Origin: an uncultured Collinsella sp.
GTDB taxonomy: Bacteria; Actinomycetota; Coriobacteriia; Coriobacteriales; Coriobacteriaceae
DNA length: 16,207 nt
Direction: 5' to 3'
Assembly (NCBI GenBank): GCA_900552155.1
Contig: URYU01000025.1
Span: 1-16,207, forward strand
Below, piece by piece: positions 1 through 6,660 of the stretch. The translations under genes and the position numbers were made by a program. The notes below the pieces were generated by a model that ran no database searches, was not told the origin of the DNA, and saw only the letters and a list, made by a program, of their open reading frames with translations. How positions within the stretch are numbered: the first letter of the stretch is position 1; each line of letters starts with the position of its first letter.

Positions 1-8
1 CCTTAAAC

Positions 9-1211
9 ATGATTGTGAGGACGACCGCTATGCTATTTGTAAATCGGCTGGTACATACGCTTGTTCCCGGCAGCGAGGACGAGCCGGTCGATGCATCTTG
101 CCGCACCAACGCGGGTTTTGCCGCAAGCCTCATCTGCATTGGCCTCACCATCACCCTGTGCCTGGCCAAGGGCATCGCGGGCCTGCTCGCCGGATACGTC
201 TCCCTCATCGCCGACGCTTTCAACAACCTCTCCGATGCCTCGAGCAACATCGTGAGCCTGCTCGGGTTCCGCCTTGCCAGCCGCCCGGCAGACGGGGGCC
301 ACCCTTACGGCCACGGCCGCTACGAGTACCTGGCTGGTCTGTTTGTCGCCGTCCTGGTTTGTGCCGTCGGCATCAACCTGATTCTCGAGTCGGTCACCAA
401 GATCATCAAGCCCTCGCCCACCGCTTACACGTTTATTTCCCTTGCGGCACTGGGTACGTCCATGCTCGTTAAGATCTGGATGGCAGCGTTCAACCGCACG
501 CTGGGCGATCGTATCGACTCGGAGACGCTCATCGCCACGGCGCAGGACTCCAAAAACGACGTCATCACCTCGGGCTCGGTCTTGGTGGCGGCGCTTATTT
601 CGCAAGCGACAGGCTTTGACCTCGATGGCTGGGCGGGCCTGGGCGTGGGCATCTTCATCTGCATCAGCGGAATGGGCCTGGTGCGCGACGCCATCAGCCC
701 GCTGTTGGGGCAAGCGCCCGACCCCAAGCTCGTCCAGGCAATCCGCGACAAGATCATGTCCTATCCGCAGGTCCTGGGCACACACGACCTGATGGTGCAC
801 GACTACGGCCCCGGCCGTCAGTTCGCCAGCGCCCACGTGGAAATGCCCGGCGAGGGCGATGCCTTTGAGCACCACGAGATTCTGGACACCATCGAGCACG
901 ACATCAAGCGTCAGATGGGCATCGGCATCACACTGCACTGCGACCCCATCGCCACCACCGGCGACGACCTGCGCGGCTGGGTCAAGCGCGGCGTCATGCA
1001 GATCGATCCTGCGCTCTCCATCCACGACCTGCACGAGCACGACGGGTTCGTTTCGTTTGACCTGGTGCGTCCCGACGGCTTTGACATATCCGACGAGGAG
1101 CTGCTGGAGCTCGTCACGTGCATCGTGCACGAGCGCCGGCCCGATGCCTCATGCGTCGTTACGTTTGACTCGGGCTTTAGCTCGCCCGACCGTCCGGCCG
1201 AGCAGCTGTAG
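9..1211 (+). CDS. Cation diffusion facilitator family transporter, probable Mn2+ exporter (MntE-like)
   Basis: This is a 400-residue CDF-family metal/proton antiporter of the cytoplasmic membrane. About six hydrophobic segments lie between residues 37 and 225, followed by a cytoplasmic metal-binding-like domain (about 230-320) and an extra C-terminal part of about 80 residues. The TM2 motif reads DAFNNLSD (69-76) and the TM5 motif DSKND (180-184). The predicted transport site is therefore N72/D76 plus D180/D184, rather than the His-Asp pairs of zinc CDFs. An Asn/Asp site is known from the manganese exporter MntE, so Mn2+ is the favoured substrate by inference. The start is uncertain: ATG at 9 lies too close to the window edge to judge, while ATG at 30 has GTGAGG nine bases upstream. 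It ends in TAG and converges on the next gene. Family assignment is firm; the metal is inferred. Confidence 0.9.
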   Translation: MIVRTTAMLFVNRLVHTLVPGSEDEPVDASCRTNAGFAASLICIGLTITLCLAKGIAGLLAGYVSLIADAFNNLSDASSNIVSLLGFRLASRPADGGHPYGHGRYEYLAGLFVAVLVCAVGINLILESVTKIIKPSPTAYTFISLAALGTSMLVKIWMAAFNRTLGDRIDSETLIATAQDSKNDVITSGSVLVAALISQATGFDLDGWAGLGVGIFICISGMGLVRDAISPLLGQAPDPKLVQAIRDKIMSYPQVLGTHDLMVHDYGPGRQFASAHVEMPGEGDAFEHHEILDTIEHDIKRQMGIGITLHCDPIATTGDDLRGWVKRGVMQIDPALSIHDLHEHDGFVSFDLVRPDGFDISDEELLELVTCIVHERRPDASCVVTFDSGFSSPDRPAEQL

Positions 1212-1223
1212 CCCACTTAACAG

Positions 1224-1352
1224 CTAGTTTCCCTGCGCGCCCGAGATGCCGTTTTGTAGGGCGTTCCAGGCACCCGTCGCCATGTCGCCCAAGTTCTGCG
1301 CGGTATCGCCCAGATTTTGTGCCGTATCGCCCAGCTCTTGCGCCTTGTCTCC
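1224..1352 (-). other. In-frame continuation of the membrane-protein gene beyond its TAG (heptad repeat)
   Basis: Reading on in the same frame past the TAG at 1353 gives 42 codons and then TAG at 1224. The first three units are GDKAQEL, GDTAQNL and GDTAQNL, then GDMATGAWNALQNGISGAQGN to the end. The unit just before the stop is SSKAQE followed by TAG, exactly where Leu stands in the following units. The 21-base periodicity is visible in the DNA. This stretch was almost certainly translated in the ancestral gene. It also closes the gap to the converging transporter gene to 12 bases. Confidence 0.65.
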
Positions 1353-2216
1353 CTACTCCTGCGCCTTGCTGCTCAAGTCCTCCAGCGTATTGGAGCTCGA
1401 GCTGTCCGCGCCGCCCTGGTCGCCGGACGCGTTGCCCGACGAGCCGTCCTTGTGCGTGAGCTGAATTTCGAGGTTGCCGCTGTCGTTATAGTAGGCAGAA
1501 GTAACGACCCAGTTGGCATCGACGACGGGCGTTGAGCCATCATCAGTCAGGACCACGGCATTCGAAAGATCGGCGCCGCGCGACTTGAGAAGCTTCTTGG
1601 CGTTGGACCAATACTGTCCCGGGATATCGCTCAGATCGACGGTGCTAGACGAGGCGGACTCGGTTTGCTCGGCAGCGGTATCGGCCGTTGAGCTCCCCCG
1701 CTTGTTGAGCATGCCCGACACGATGGCAAACACAACCGACAGCGCAAAGAAAATCGCCAGCACGATGAGGATCTTCTTGATCACGCTCGACGAACGCGAC
1801 GGCCTCTTCTCCTCGTCTTCGCTATATTGCGGAATCGACTTGGGGTACTCGCGATACGGCTCGCGCGACTCGTAGCGAGGCTGCGCCGTGCGAGGCATAT
1901 ACGTCGTCTGCTGAGGCTGCGGAATGGGATTCTGCGGCAGGTTGTCATAGGGATTCGGCGTCGAGGCAGCATAAGAATCCTGCGGCGTGTAATCAAACGG
2001 ATCCGGAGCTGCGTTGCCATAGGGGCCTTGCGAAGATGCAGCGTAAGAATCCTGCGCCGTGTCGCCATAGCCCATAACCCGGGTGGGCTCGGCAGAAGGC
2101 TGCGTCGCGGCGGGGTCGGCATAACCGGGGTTGGGAACAACGCGGGTCGCATCGGCGCTATCGCCAGCCTGCGCGGAACCGTAGCCGCCCATCACGGTTG
2201 TCTTGTCCTGATCCAT
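1353..2216 (-). CDS. Pro/Tyr-rich single-pass membrane protein of unknown function, ending at a suspect TAG
   Basis: I do not recognise a named family. The product has 287 residues. Residues 1-145 are a low-complexity, Pro/Gln/Tyr-rich, presumably cytoplasmic tail, with QDSYAAS occurring twice and Thr motifs TTVMG (6-10), TRVV (24-27) and TRVMG (45-49). A basic stretch leads into one membrane helix (about 149-170). An outside Ser/Thr linker and a small domain (about 195-255, starting DIPGQYWSNAKKLLKSRG) follow; the latter weakly resembles a PASTA-type module. The start ATG at 2216 has GGAAAGGA eight bases upstream. The TAG at 1353-1355 interrupts a heptad repeat that continues in frame for 42 codons to a second TAG at 1224-1226, so the intact protein was probably 330 residues. 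The Thr motifs suggest a Ser/Thr kinase or FHA partner, but that is speculation. Confidence 0.75.
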   Translation of the reverse strand: MDQDKTTVMGGYGSAQAGDSADATRVVPNPGYADPAATQPSAEPTRVMGYGDTAQDSYAASSQGPYGNAAPDPFDYTPQDSYAASTPNPYDNLPQNPIPQPQQTTYMPRTAQPRYESREPYREYPKSIPQYSEDEEKRPSRSSSVIKKILIVLAIFFALSVVFAIVSGMLNKRGSSTADTAAEQTESASSSTVDLSDIPGQYWSNAKKLLKSRGADLSNAVVLTDDGSTPVVDANWVVTSAYYNDSGNLEIQLTHKDGSSGNASGDQGGADSSSSNTLEDLSSKAQE

Positions 2217-2261
2217 GCAACGATTCCTTTCCGTCGCGCGTGAGCCTCAAGTTATCCATGC

Positions 2262-2267
2262 ATTCTA
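2262..2267 (-). promoter_or_regulatory. Possible -10 element for the membrane-protein gene
   Basis: On the minus strand this reads TAGAAT, five of six matches to TATAAT, about 45 bases upstream of the ATG at 2216. No good -35 hexamer is visible 16-18 bases further up. The terminator of fhs lies just upstream, so this gene needs its own promoter, which is the main argument for the site. Confidence 0.3.
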
Positions 2268-2334
2268 CCCGCGCAAAAGCCTATGATGGGCAGAGTCCGT
2301 CGGTATCTACAAGACATGCGCGGGCCTAAGGATC

Positions 2335-2370
2335 AAAAAGCCCCGCCGGGCCTTGTGGGCACGGCGGGGC
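2335..2370 (-). terminator. Rho-independent terminator of fhs
   Basis: On the minus strand a perfect 9-bp GC-rich stem (2362-2370 pairing with 2340-2348, GCCCCGCCG arms) encloses a 13-nt loop that can form three more pairs. The stem is followed directly by TTTTT (2339-2335). It starts 26 bases after the fhs stop codon and separates fhs from the membrane-protein gene. Confidence 0.88.
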
Positions 2371-2395
2371 GGACAAGCAGCTATGGACAGCAGAC

Positions 2396-4063
2396 TTAGA
2401 ACAGGCCGGTGATGATGCCGTCGTTGTCGACGTCGATGTTCTCGGCCGCGGGCACCTTGGGCAGACCCGGCATGGTCAGAACGCTGCCGGTCAGCGCGAC
2501 CACAAAGTGGGCACCGGCGGAAACCTTGAGCTCACGCACGGTGATGCGGAAGTTCTCGGGAGCGCCCAGGGCCTTGGCGTTGTCGCTAAGGCTGTACTGC
2601 GTCTTGGCGACGCACACCGGCAGGTTGCCAAAGCCGTTCTCGCGCAGCTCGGCGAGCTGGCGCTTGGCGGCCGGCGTAAAGTCAACGCCGTCGGCGCGGT
2701 AGACCTTGGTGGCAACGGCCTCGAGGGCATCAGCGACATCAGCGCCGTCCTCATAGGCAAACTTGAGCTCGCTCGGCTGCTCAATCAGACGCATGACCTC
2801 ATCGGCCAGCTCGAGCGCGCCCTCGCCGCCCTTGGCCCAGACCTCGGAAAGCTTAACGTTGACGCCGAGCTTCTGGCACTCGGACTCGATGAGTGCAAGC
2901 TCGGCCGCGGTGTCCGTCGGGAAGCGGTTGATGGCGACCACGCAGGGCAGACCATAAACGTTCTGGATGTTGTCGACATGACGCAGCAAGTTGGGCATGC
3001 CAGCCTTGAGTGCCTCGAGGTTCTCCTCGTTGAGGTCGGCCTTGGCGACGCCACCGTTGTACTTAAGCGCACGAGCGGTCGCGACGACCACGACGGCGCT
3101 GGGGCGAACGCCCGTCATGCGGCACTTGATGTCGAGGAACTTCTCGGCACCCAGATCGGCACCGAAGCCGGCCTCGGTAATGGCAACATCGCCAAAGCGC
3201 ATCGCCATACGCGTGGCCATAATAGAGTTGCAGCCGTGGGCAATGTTGGCGAAGGGACCGCCGTGGACAAACGCGGGCGTGCCCTCGAGCGTTTGCACCA
3301 GGTTGGGCTTAAGCGCGTCCTTAAGCAACGCGGCCATGGCACCCTGGGCCTTGAGGTCGCGGGCACGGACGGGCTCGCCGGCAAAGCTATAGCCGACGAC
3401 AATCTCACCCAAGCGTTCCTTGAGGTCGTTGATGCTCGTAGACAGGCACAGGATTGCCATGACCTCGGAGGCGACGGTGATGTCGAAGCCGTCCTCGCGC
3501 GGCACGCCCTGGGCCTTACCACCAATGCCATCGATAACATGGCGCAGCTGACGGTCGTTCATGTCGACGACGCGCTTCCAGGTGATGCGCTTAACGTCAA
3601 TACCGAGCTGATTGCCCTGCTGGATGTGGTTATCAAGCATGGCGGCCAGCAGGTTGTTGGCAGCACCGATAGCGTGGAAGTCGCCGGTAAAGTGCAGGTT
3701 GATATCCTCCATGGGGATCACCTGAGCCCAGCCGCCACCGGCAGCACCGCCCTTAACGCCAAAGACAGGGCCGAGCGAAGGCTCGCGCAGGGCCACGGCA
3801 CTCTTGACGCCGCGGCGACGCAGGCCATCGGCCAGACCGATGGTCGTGGTGGTCTTGCCCTCGCCCGCAGGCGTTGGGTTGATAGCGGTCACGAGAACGA
3901 GCTTGGCCTGGTGATCAGTCGGCTCGTTGAGCAGTGAATAGTCGACCTTAGCCTTGTCTAAGCCGTTCGTATTAAGGTGCTTTACGTCGACGCCGGCGTT
4001 CTTGGCCACCTCGGTAATAGGCAGCGGCGTGACAGAACGTGCGATTTCGATGTCAGTAGGCAT
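2396..4063 (-). CDS. fhs: Formate-tetrahydrofolate ligase
   Basis: Formyltetrahydrofolate synthetase joins formate to tetrahydrofolate at the expense of ATP, giving 10-formyl-THF in cytoplasmic one-carbon metabolism. The 555-residue length is normal for the family. The P-loop [11 protein letters not shown] is at about 64-74; further signatures are [19 protein letters not shown], the [16 protein letters not shown] region, and [16 protein letters not shown]. The start ATG at 4063 follows GAAAGGA with about six bases between, and the protein then begins [10 protein letters not shown] as expected; an upstream in-frame extension to 4138 has no support. It is probably monocistronic, with a possible promoter at 4104-4130 and a strong terminator at 2335-2370. 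Nothing looks degenerate. It may serve purine and methionine synthesis or formate-based fermentation; the window holds no other Wood-Ljungdahl gene. Confidence 0.98.
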   Translation of the reverse strand: MPTDIEIARSVTPLPITEVAKNAGVDVKHLNTNGLDKAKVDYSLLNEPTDHQAKLVLVTAINPTPAGEGKTTTTIGLADGLRRRGVKSAVALREPSLGPVFGVKGGAAGGGWAQVIPMEDINLHFTGDFHAIGAANNLLAAMLDNHIQQGNQLGIDVKRITWKRVVDMNDRQLRHVIDGIGGKAQGVPREDGFDITVASEVMAILCLSTSINDLKERLGEIVVGYSFAGEPVRARDLKAQGAMAALLKDALKPNLVQTLEGTPAFVHGGPFANIAHGCNSIMATRMAMRFGDVAITEAGFGADLGAEKFLDIKCRMTGVRPSAVVVVATARALKYNGGVAKADLNEENLEALKAGMPNLLRHVDNIQNVYGLPCVVAINRFPTDTAAELALIESECQKLGVNVKLSEVWAKGGEGALELADEVMRLIEQPSELKFAYEDGADVADALEAVATKVYRADGVDFTPAAKRQLAELRENGFGNLPVCVAKTQYSLSDNAKALGAPENFRITVRELKVSAGAHFVVALTGSVLTMPGLPKVPAAENIDVDNDGIITGLF

Positions 4064-4103
4064 GGGCGGTCCTTTCGTTACCGAATGAGAAAAAGACCAA
4101 TTC

Positions 4104-4130
4104 AGCATAGCACGGGCGCGCAATAGTAAA
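4104..4130 (-). promoter_or_regulatory. Possible promoter of fhs
   Basis: On the minus strand TATGCT (4109-4104) is preceded by TGC, giving an extended -10. A -35-like TTTACT (4130-4125) lies 15 bases upstream, shorter than ideal. This would give a leader of about 35 nt ahead of the Shine-Dalgarno GAAAGGA. It lies in the 146-base gap between fhs and the end of ruvB. Confidence 0.4.
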
Positions 4131-4209
4131 ACGCCCATAACCGATGAACGGCGATATGTTTACCCGATGCCCAGCGATAGCCTACAGATGCGCTAAAACA
4201 AGCCCATTC

Positions 4210-5277
4210 CTACAGGGTCGGTTCAATACCCAAATGCTCAAAGGTGCGAAGCGTTGCCTGGCGGCCCTGGGGCGTGCGAATCATCAAGCCGCACTGCAGC
4301 AGATAGGGCTCGTAGACATCCTCAAGCGTACCCGGGTCCTCGCCCACCGCGCTAGCAAGCGTCGTCAGGCCCACGGCACGGCCGGAGAACGTCTTGGCAA
4401 GCGTCTCCAAGATGCGAATGTCCATCCAGTCCAGACCAAGCTCGTCGATCTCAAAGAACTCGAGCGCCTGACGGCAAATGTCAAGCTCAATAGGACCGTT
4501 GCCGCGCACCTGCGCGTAGTCGCGCACGCGCTTGAGCAGACGGTTGGCAAGACGCGGCGTACCGCGGGAACGCGAGCCGATCTCGAGTGCACTGGCATGG
4601 TCGATCGTCACACCCAGAATGGTCGCCGAGCGTGTCACAATCTGGGCGAGCTCCTCGACGGTGTAGTAATCCAGGCGATACGAAATGCCAAAACGGTCGC
4701 GTAGTGGGCCGGGCAACATGCCCGAGCGAGTCGTTGCCGCTACCAGCGTAAACTTGGGGATATCCAGGCGAATCGAGCGCGCCGCCGGACCCTTGCCAAT
4801 CACGATATCGAGGGCAAAGTCCTCCATCGCGGGGTACAGGACCTCCTCGACCGAACGGTTGAGGCGGTGGATCTCGTCGATAAACCGCACATCGCCCGGC
4901 TGCAAGTTAGTAAGGATGGCCGCCAGGTCGCCCGTGCGCGCGATGGCAGGGCCACTCGTGGTCTTGATCTGAGCGCCCAGCTCGTTGGCGATAACGGTGG
5001 CCAGCGTGGTCTTGCCCAGGCCCGGAGGACCCGAGAAAATCACGTGGTCGAGCGTCTCGCCACGGTTCTGCGCCGCTTCGATCAACACGCGCAGGCTCTG
5101 CTTGATGTGCTCCTGGCCGCAGTAGTCGTCCAGGCGCTGGGGGCGCAAAGTGCGGTCGACATCGAGGTCCTCGGCCGTCAGCTCCGAGCCCACCATGCGC
5201 TCGCCGTGCGCCATGGATGCCGCCGGCGAGTTACCGGGTGTCGCCCACAGGTCCTGAGAGTCATCGGCTTCCCACAT
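4210..5277 (-). CDS. ruvB: Holliday junction branch migration DNA helicase RuvB
   Basis: RuvB is the AAA+ motor that, with RuvA, drives branch migration of Holliday junctions. In the 355-residue product, Walker A GPPGLGKT is at 83-90, Walker B FIDEIH at 132-137, sensor-1 ATTRSG at 181-186, and the arginine-finger region PLRDRFG at 191-197. A C-terminal winged helix (about 280-350) contains [16 protein letters not shown]. The ATG at 5277 shares its A with the ruvA TGA (TGATG on the minus strand), mirroring the ruvC/ruvA junction; the GTG one codon earlier is less likely. Residues 1-30 ([14 protein letters not shown]...) extend beyond the usual start, and M28 is an alternative beginning. It is last in ruvC-ruvA-ruvB and ends in TAG. 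No convincing terminator follows. Confidence 0.98.
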   Translation of the reverse strand: MWEADDSQDLWATPGNSPAASMAHGERMVGSELTAEDLDVDRTLRPQRLDDYCGQEHIKQSLRVLIEAAQNRGETLDHVIFSGPPGLGKTTLATVIANELGAQIKTTSGPAIARTGDLAAILTNLQPGDVRFIDEIHRLNRSVEEVLYPAMEDFALDIVIGKGPAARSIRLDIPKFTLVAATTRSGMLPGPLRDRFGISYRLDYYTVEELAQIVTRSATILGVTIDHASALEIGSRSRGTPRLANRLLKRVRDYAQVRGNGPIELDICRQALEFFEIDELGLDWMDIRILETLAKTFSGRAVGLTTLASAVGEDPGTLEDVYEPYLLQCGLMIRTPQGRQATLRTFEHLGIEPTL

Positions 5278-5897
5278 CACGCATCCATTCCGAGTCGCTT
5301 AAGCGCCGCGCCGAGCAGATCCTCGACACGCATATTCTGCCCATCATACCCGCTCAGGGCAACATCGGTCTCCTGCGGGCTAAAGCCCATGGAAAGGAGC
5401 GCCGCACGAGCATCATCGATCACCGAGGGAGCGGCAGCGGGCACGGGCATCGCAACCTGGCCGGGAATCACGTCGACCGGCACAAAGCCCTTATCCTTGG
5501 CAAAGGTGCTCTTGAGTTCCAGGATCAGGCGCTGAGCTGTCTTTTTGCCCACACCGGGTACCTTGGCCATGCCCTTGTCGTCCTCGGCCATCACCAGCGA
5601 ATACAGCTGCCCCACGGTATAGGTGGAAAGCACAGCAAGCGCCAGGCGCGGGCCAACGCCCGAAACGGACACGAGCCGGTCGAACATCATGCGCTCATCC
5701 TTTGAGGAAAAACCGAAAAGTGTCATGGCGTCCTCGCGCACCTGCATACGCGTGTAGAGGCAGACCTCGCCACCGGGCGTCGGCAACGTGGCCGCAGTGC
5801 TGCCCGAGATGCCGAGCTCAAAGCCAACGCCCGACACATCGACGACAGCAGAGCTCATCGTGGCCTCGACAAGCGTTCCGTGGAGCTGGGAAATCAT
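5277..5897 (-). CDS. ruvA: Holliday junction branch migration protein RuvA
   Basis: RuvA binds four-way junctions as a tetramer and loads RuvB. The product has 206 residues, close to the family norm. Residues 1-62 form the OB-fold ([10 protein letters not shown] start; acidic pin E55/D56 in [10 protein letters not shown]). Domain II carries two helix-hairpin-helix motifs, [13 protein letters not shown] (about 78-90) and [12 protein letters not shown] (about 113-124). After a Pro/Ala-rich linker (about 140-157), the C-terminal RuvB-binding three-helix domain (159-206) ends ALKRLGMDA. The ATG at 5897 overlaps the ruvC TGA by one base, and its own TGA overlaps the ruvB ATG in the same way, so the three genes are probably translationally coupled. 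Longer upstream readings in this frame only overlap ruvC. Confidence 0.97.
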   Translation of the reverse strand: MISQLHGTLVEATMSSAVVDVSGVGFELGISGSTAATLPTPGGEVCLYTRMQVREDAMTLFGFSSKDERMMFDRLVSVSGVGPRLALAVLSTYTVGQLYSLVMAEDDKGMAKVPGVGKKTAQRLILELKSTFAKDKGFVPVDVIPGQVAMPVPAAAPSVIDDARAALLSMGFSPQETDVALSGYDGQNMRVEDLLGAALKRLGMDA

Positions 5898-6418
5898 CAG
5901 TATCCGGTTCCTCTCTGTTGATAGAACTCGCCACCGGTGAGGGCGCGGGTGCGGCTGAGGTTTACGTGGCAGATGGCGCAGGCCAGGGCATCGGCGGCAT
6001 GGTCGGGATGCGGGTCGTGATCGAGCTGTGTGAGTGTGCGTACCATGTAGGCGACCTGCCGCTTGTCCGCGGCGCCAGTGCCCACCACAGCCTGTTTGAT
6101 CTGCATGGGCGTGTACTCGCCAATCTCGAGCGCGCATTCCGAAAGCGCCACGAGTGCAGCACCGCGGGCATGAGCCGTAGGGATGGCCGAGCGAACGTTG
6201 GCGCCAAAGTAGATGCTCTCGACAGCAGCCGTGTCGGGTCGATAACGCTCAACGACATCCTTAAGGTCATGGGCGATATGCGACAGGCGCACCGCGAGCG
6301 GACTTCCGGCACTGGTCTCGATGCAGCCATAGGCACGGCAGCGAACCTCGCCACGACGCTCCTCGATAATCCCCCAACCCGTATGAGCCAAACCGGGGTC
6401 AATGCCCAAGATAACCAA
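5897..6418 (-). CDS. ruvC: Crossover junction endodeoxyribonuclease RuvC (TTG start)
   Basis: RuvC is the resolvase that nicks Holliday junctions symmetrically after RuvAB branch migration. I place the start at TTG 6418, giving 173 residues beginning MVILGIDPG, because GAGGGGAGG lies five bases upstream and the family starts here; a further in-frame TTG at 6439 lacks this support. Catalytic residues visible are D7 in GIDPG, E67 in AVESIYFGAN, and the C-terminal pair H140/D143 in PDHAADALA. The His-Asp pair is the form known from Thermus thermophilus RuvC, where E. coli has Asp-Asp. It is the first gene of ruvCAB, with a probable LexA box about 57 bases upstream of the start. It ends TGA within TGATG, shared with ruvA. 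Confidence 0.97.
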   Translation of the reverse strand: MVILGIDPGLAHTGWGIIEERRGEVRCRAYGCIETSAGSPLAVRLSHIAHDLKDVVERYRPDTAAVESIYFGANVRSAIPTAHARGAALVALSECALEIGEYTPMQIKQAVVGTGAADKRQVAYMVRTLTQLDHDPHPDHAADALACAICHVNLSRTRALTGGEFYQQRGTGY

Positions 6419-6474
6419 GCCAACCTCCCCTCGCCACAAGCACAGCGCAAGACAAGGCCCCGCGCATCATTCAC

Positions 6475-6486
6475 GAACGTCTGTTC
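6475..6486 (-). promoter_or_regulatory. Probable LexA (SOS) box upstream of ruvCAB
   Basis: The site reads GAAC-GTCT-GTTC on the plus strand (CGAACGTCTGTTCT in context). It is a perfect inverted repeat with the GAAC-N4-GTTC spacing of Bacillus and actinobacterial LexA operators. It lies 57-68 bases upstream of the ruvC TTG, in the only promoter-sized gap of the operon. A weak -10-like TATTCT on the minus strand sits immediately upstream, so LexA binding would plausibly block RNA polymerase. Repression of ruv genes by LexA is known in other bacteria; here it is inferred from the motif. Confidence 0.65.
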
Positions 6487-6554
6487 TAGAATAACACAAC
6501 GCTAGCCCTATAAGTCAGCCGAGATCGAATTGTAGGTTGAGTATACGCAAGCGA

Positions 6555-6652
6555 GCGCCCGCCAGAGCGAGCAAGGTGCCTTGAAAGAGGAGGGCATTGA
6601 CCTGGCGGTCATGTCCGACGATTGAAAGGCAGATTGCCGCTCTGGCGGGCGC
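6555..6652. ncRNA. 98-nt nested inverted repeat, candidate structured RNA or 3'-UTR element
   Basis: A perfect 15-bp inverted repeat (6555-6569 with 6638-6652, GCGCCCGCCAGAGCG arm) encloses further nested pairing. GCAA (6571-6574) pairs with TTGC, GCCTT with AAGGC, then comes a purine-rich 9 x 9 internal loop (GAAAGAGGA opposite GACGATTGA). The tip is about 10 bp with one bulge, closed by a TGGC tetraloop. One tip pair is G-U if read from the plus strand but an A-C mismatch from the minus strand, slightly favouring plus-strand RNA. On the minus strand it starts eight bases after the stop of the NadE-like gene and so could be its 3' UTR. No T-run follows on either side, so it is not an ordinary intrinsic terminator. 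I cannot match it to a known RNA family. The 242-base ruvC to 6661 gap holds only this element and the LexA box. Confidence 0.55.
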
Positions 6653-6660
6653 GCAGCGAC

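Noticed and set aside
2507..3937. 476-codon open frame on the plus strand opposite fhs, and similar long antisense frames (33-1130 minus, 4867-5535 plus, 7183-8883 plus, 11782-12798 plus)
   Set aside because: They lie exactly opposite well-supported genes, show no protein motifs, have skewed Arg/Ala/His/Gly-rich composition and lack ribosome sites. High GC at third positions creates such shadows.
4160..4215. Terminator after ruvB
   Set aside because: Only short imperfect pairings (AGCG...CGCT, CCC...GGG) are visible and the TTTT tract is not positioned after a stable stem.
6555..6652. Signal recognition particle (4.5S-type) RNA
   Set aside because: Length and hairpin form fit, but the conserved apical GGAA loop with the AGCAG internal-loop motif is absent; the tip here is a TGGC tetraloop.
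6550..6659. MITE with 5-bp target duplication (AGCGA on both sides of the hairpin)
   Set aside because: The right copy is offset by two bases and AGCGA also occurs inside the element, so the match is easily due to chance. It stays possible only if the element proves multicopy.
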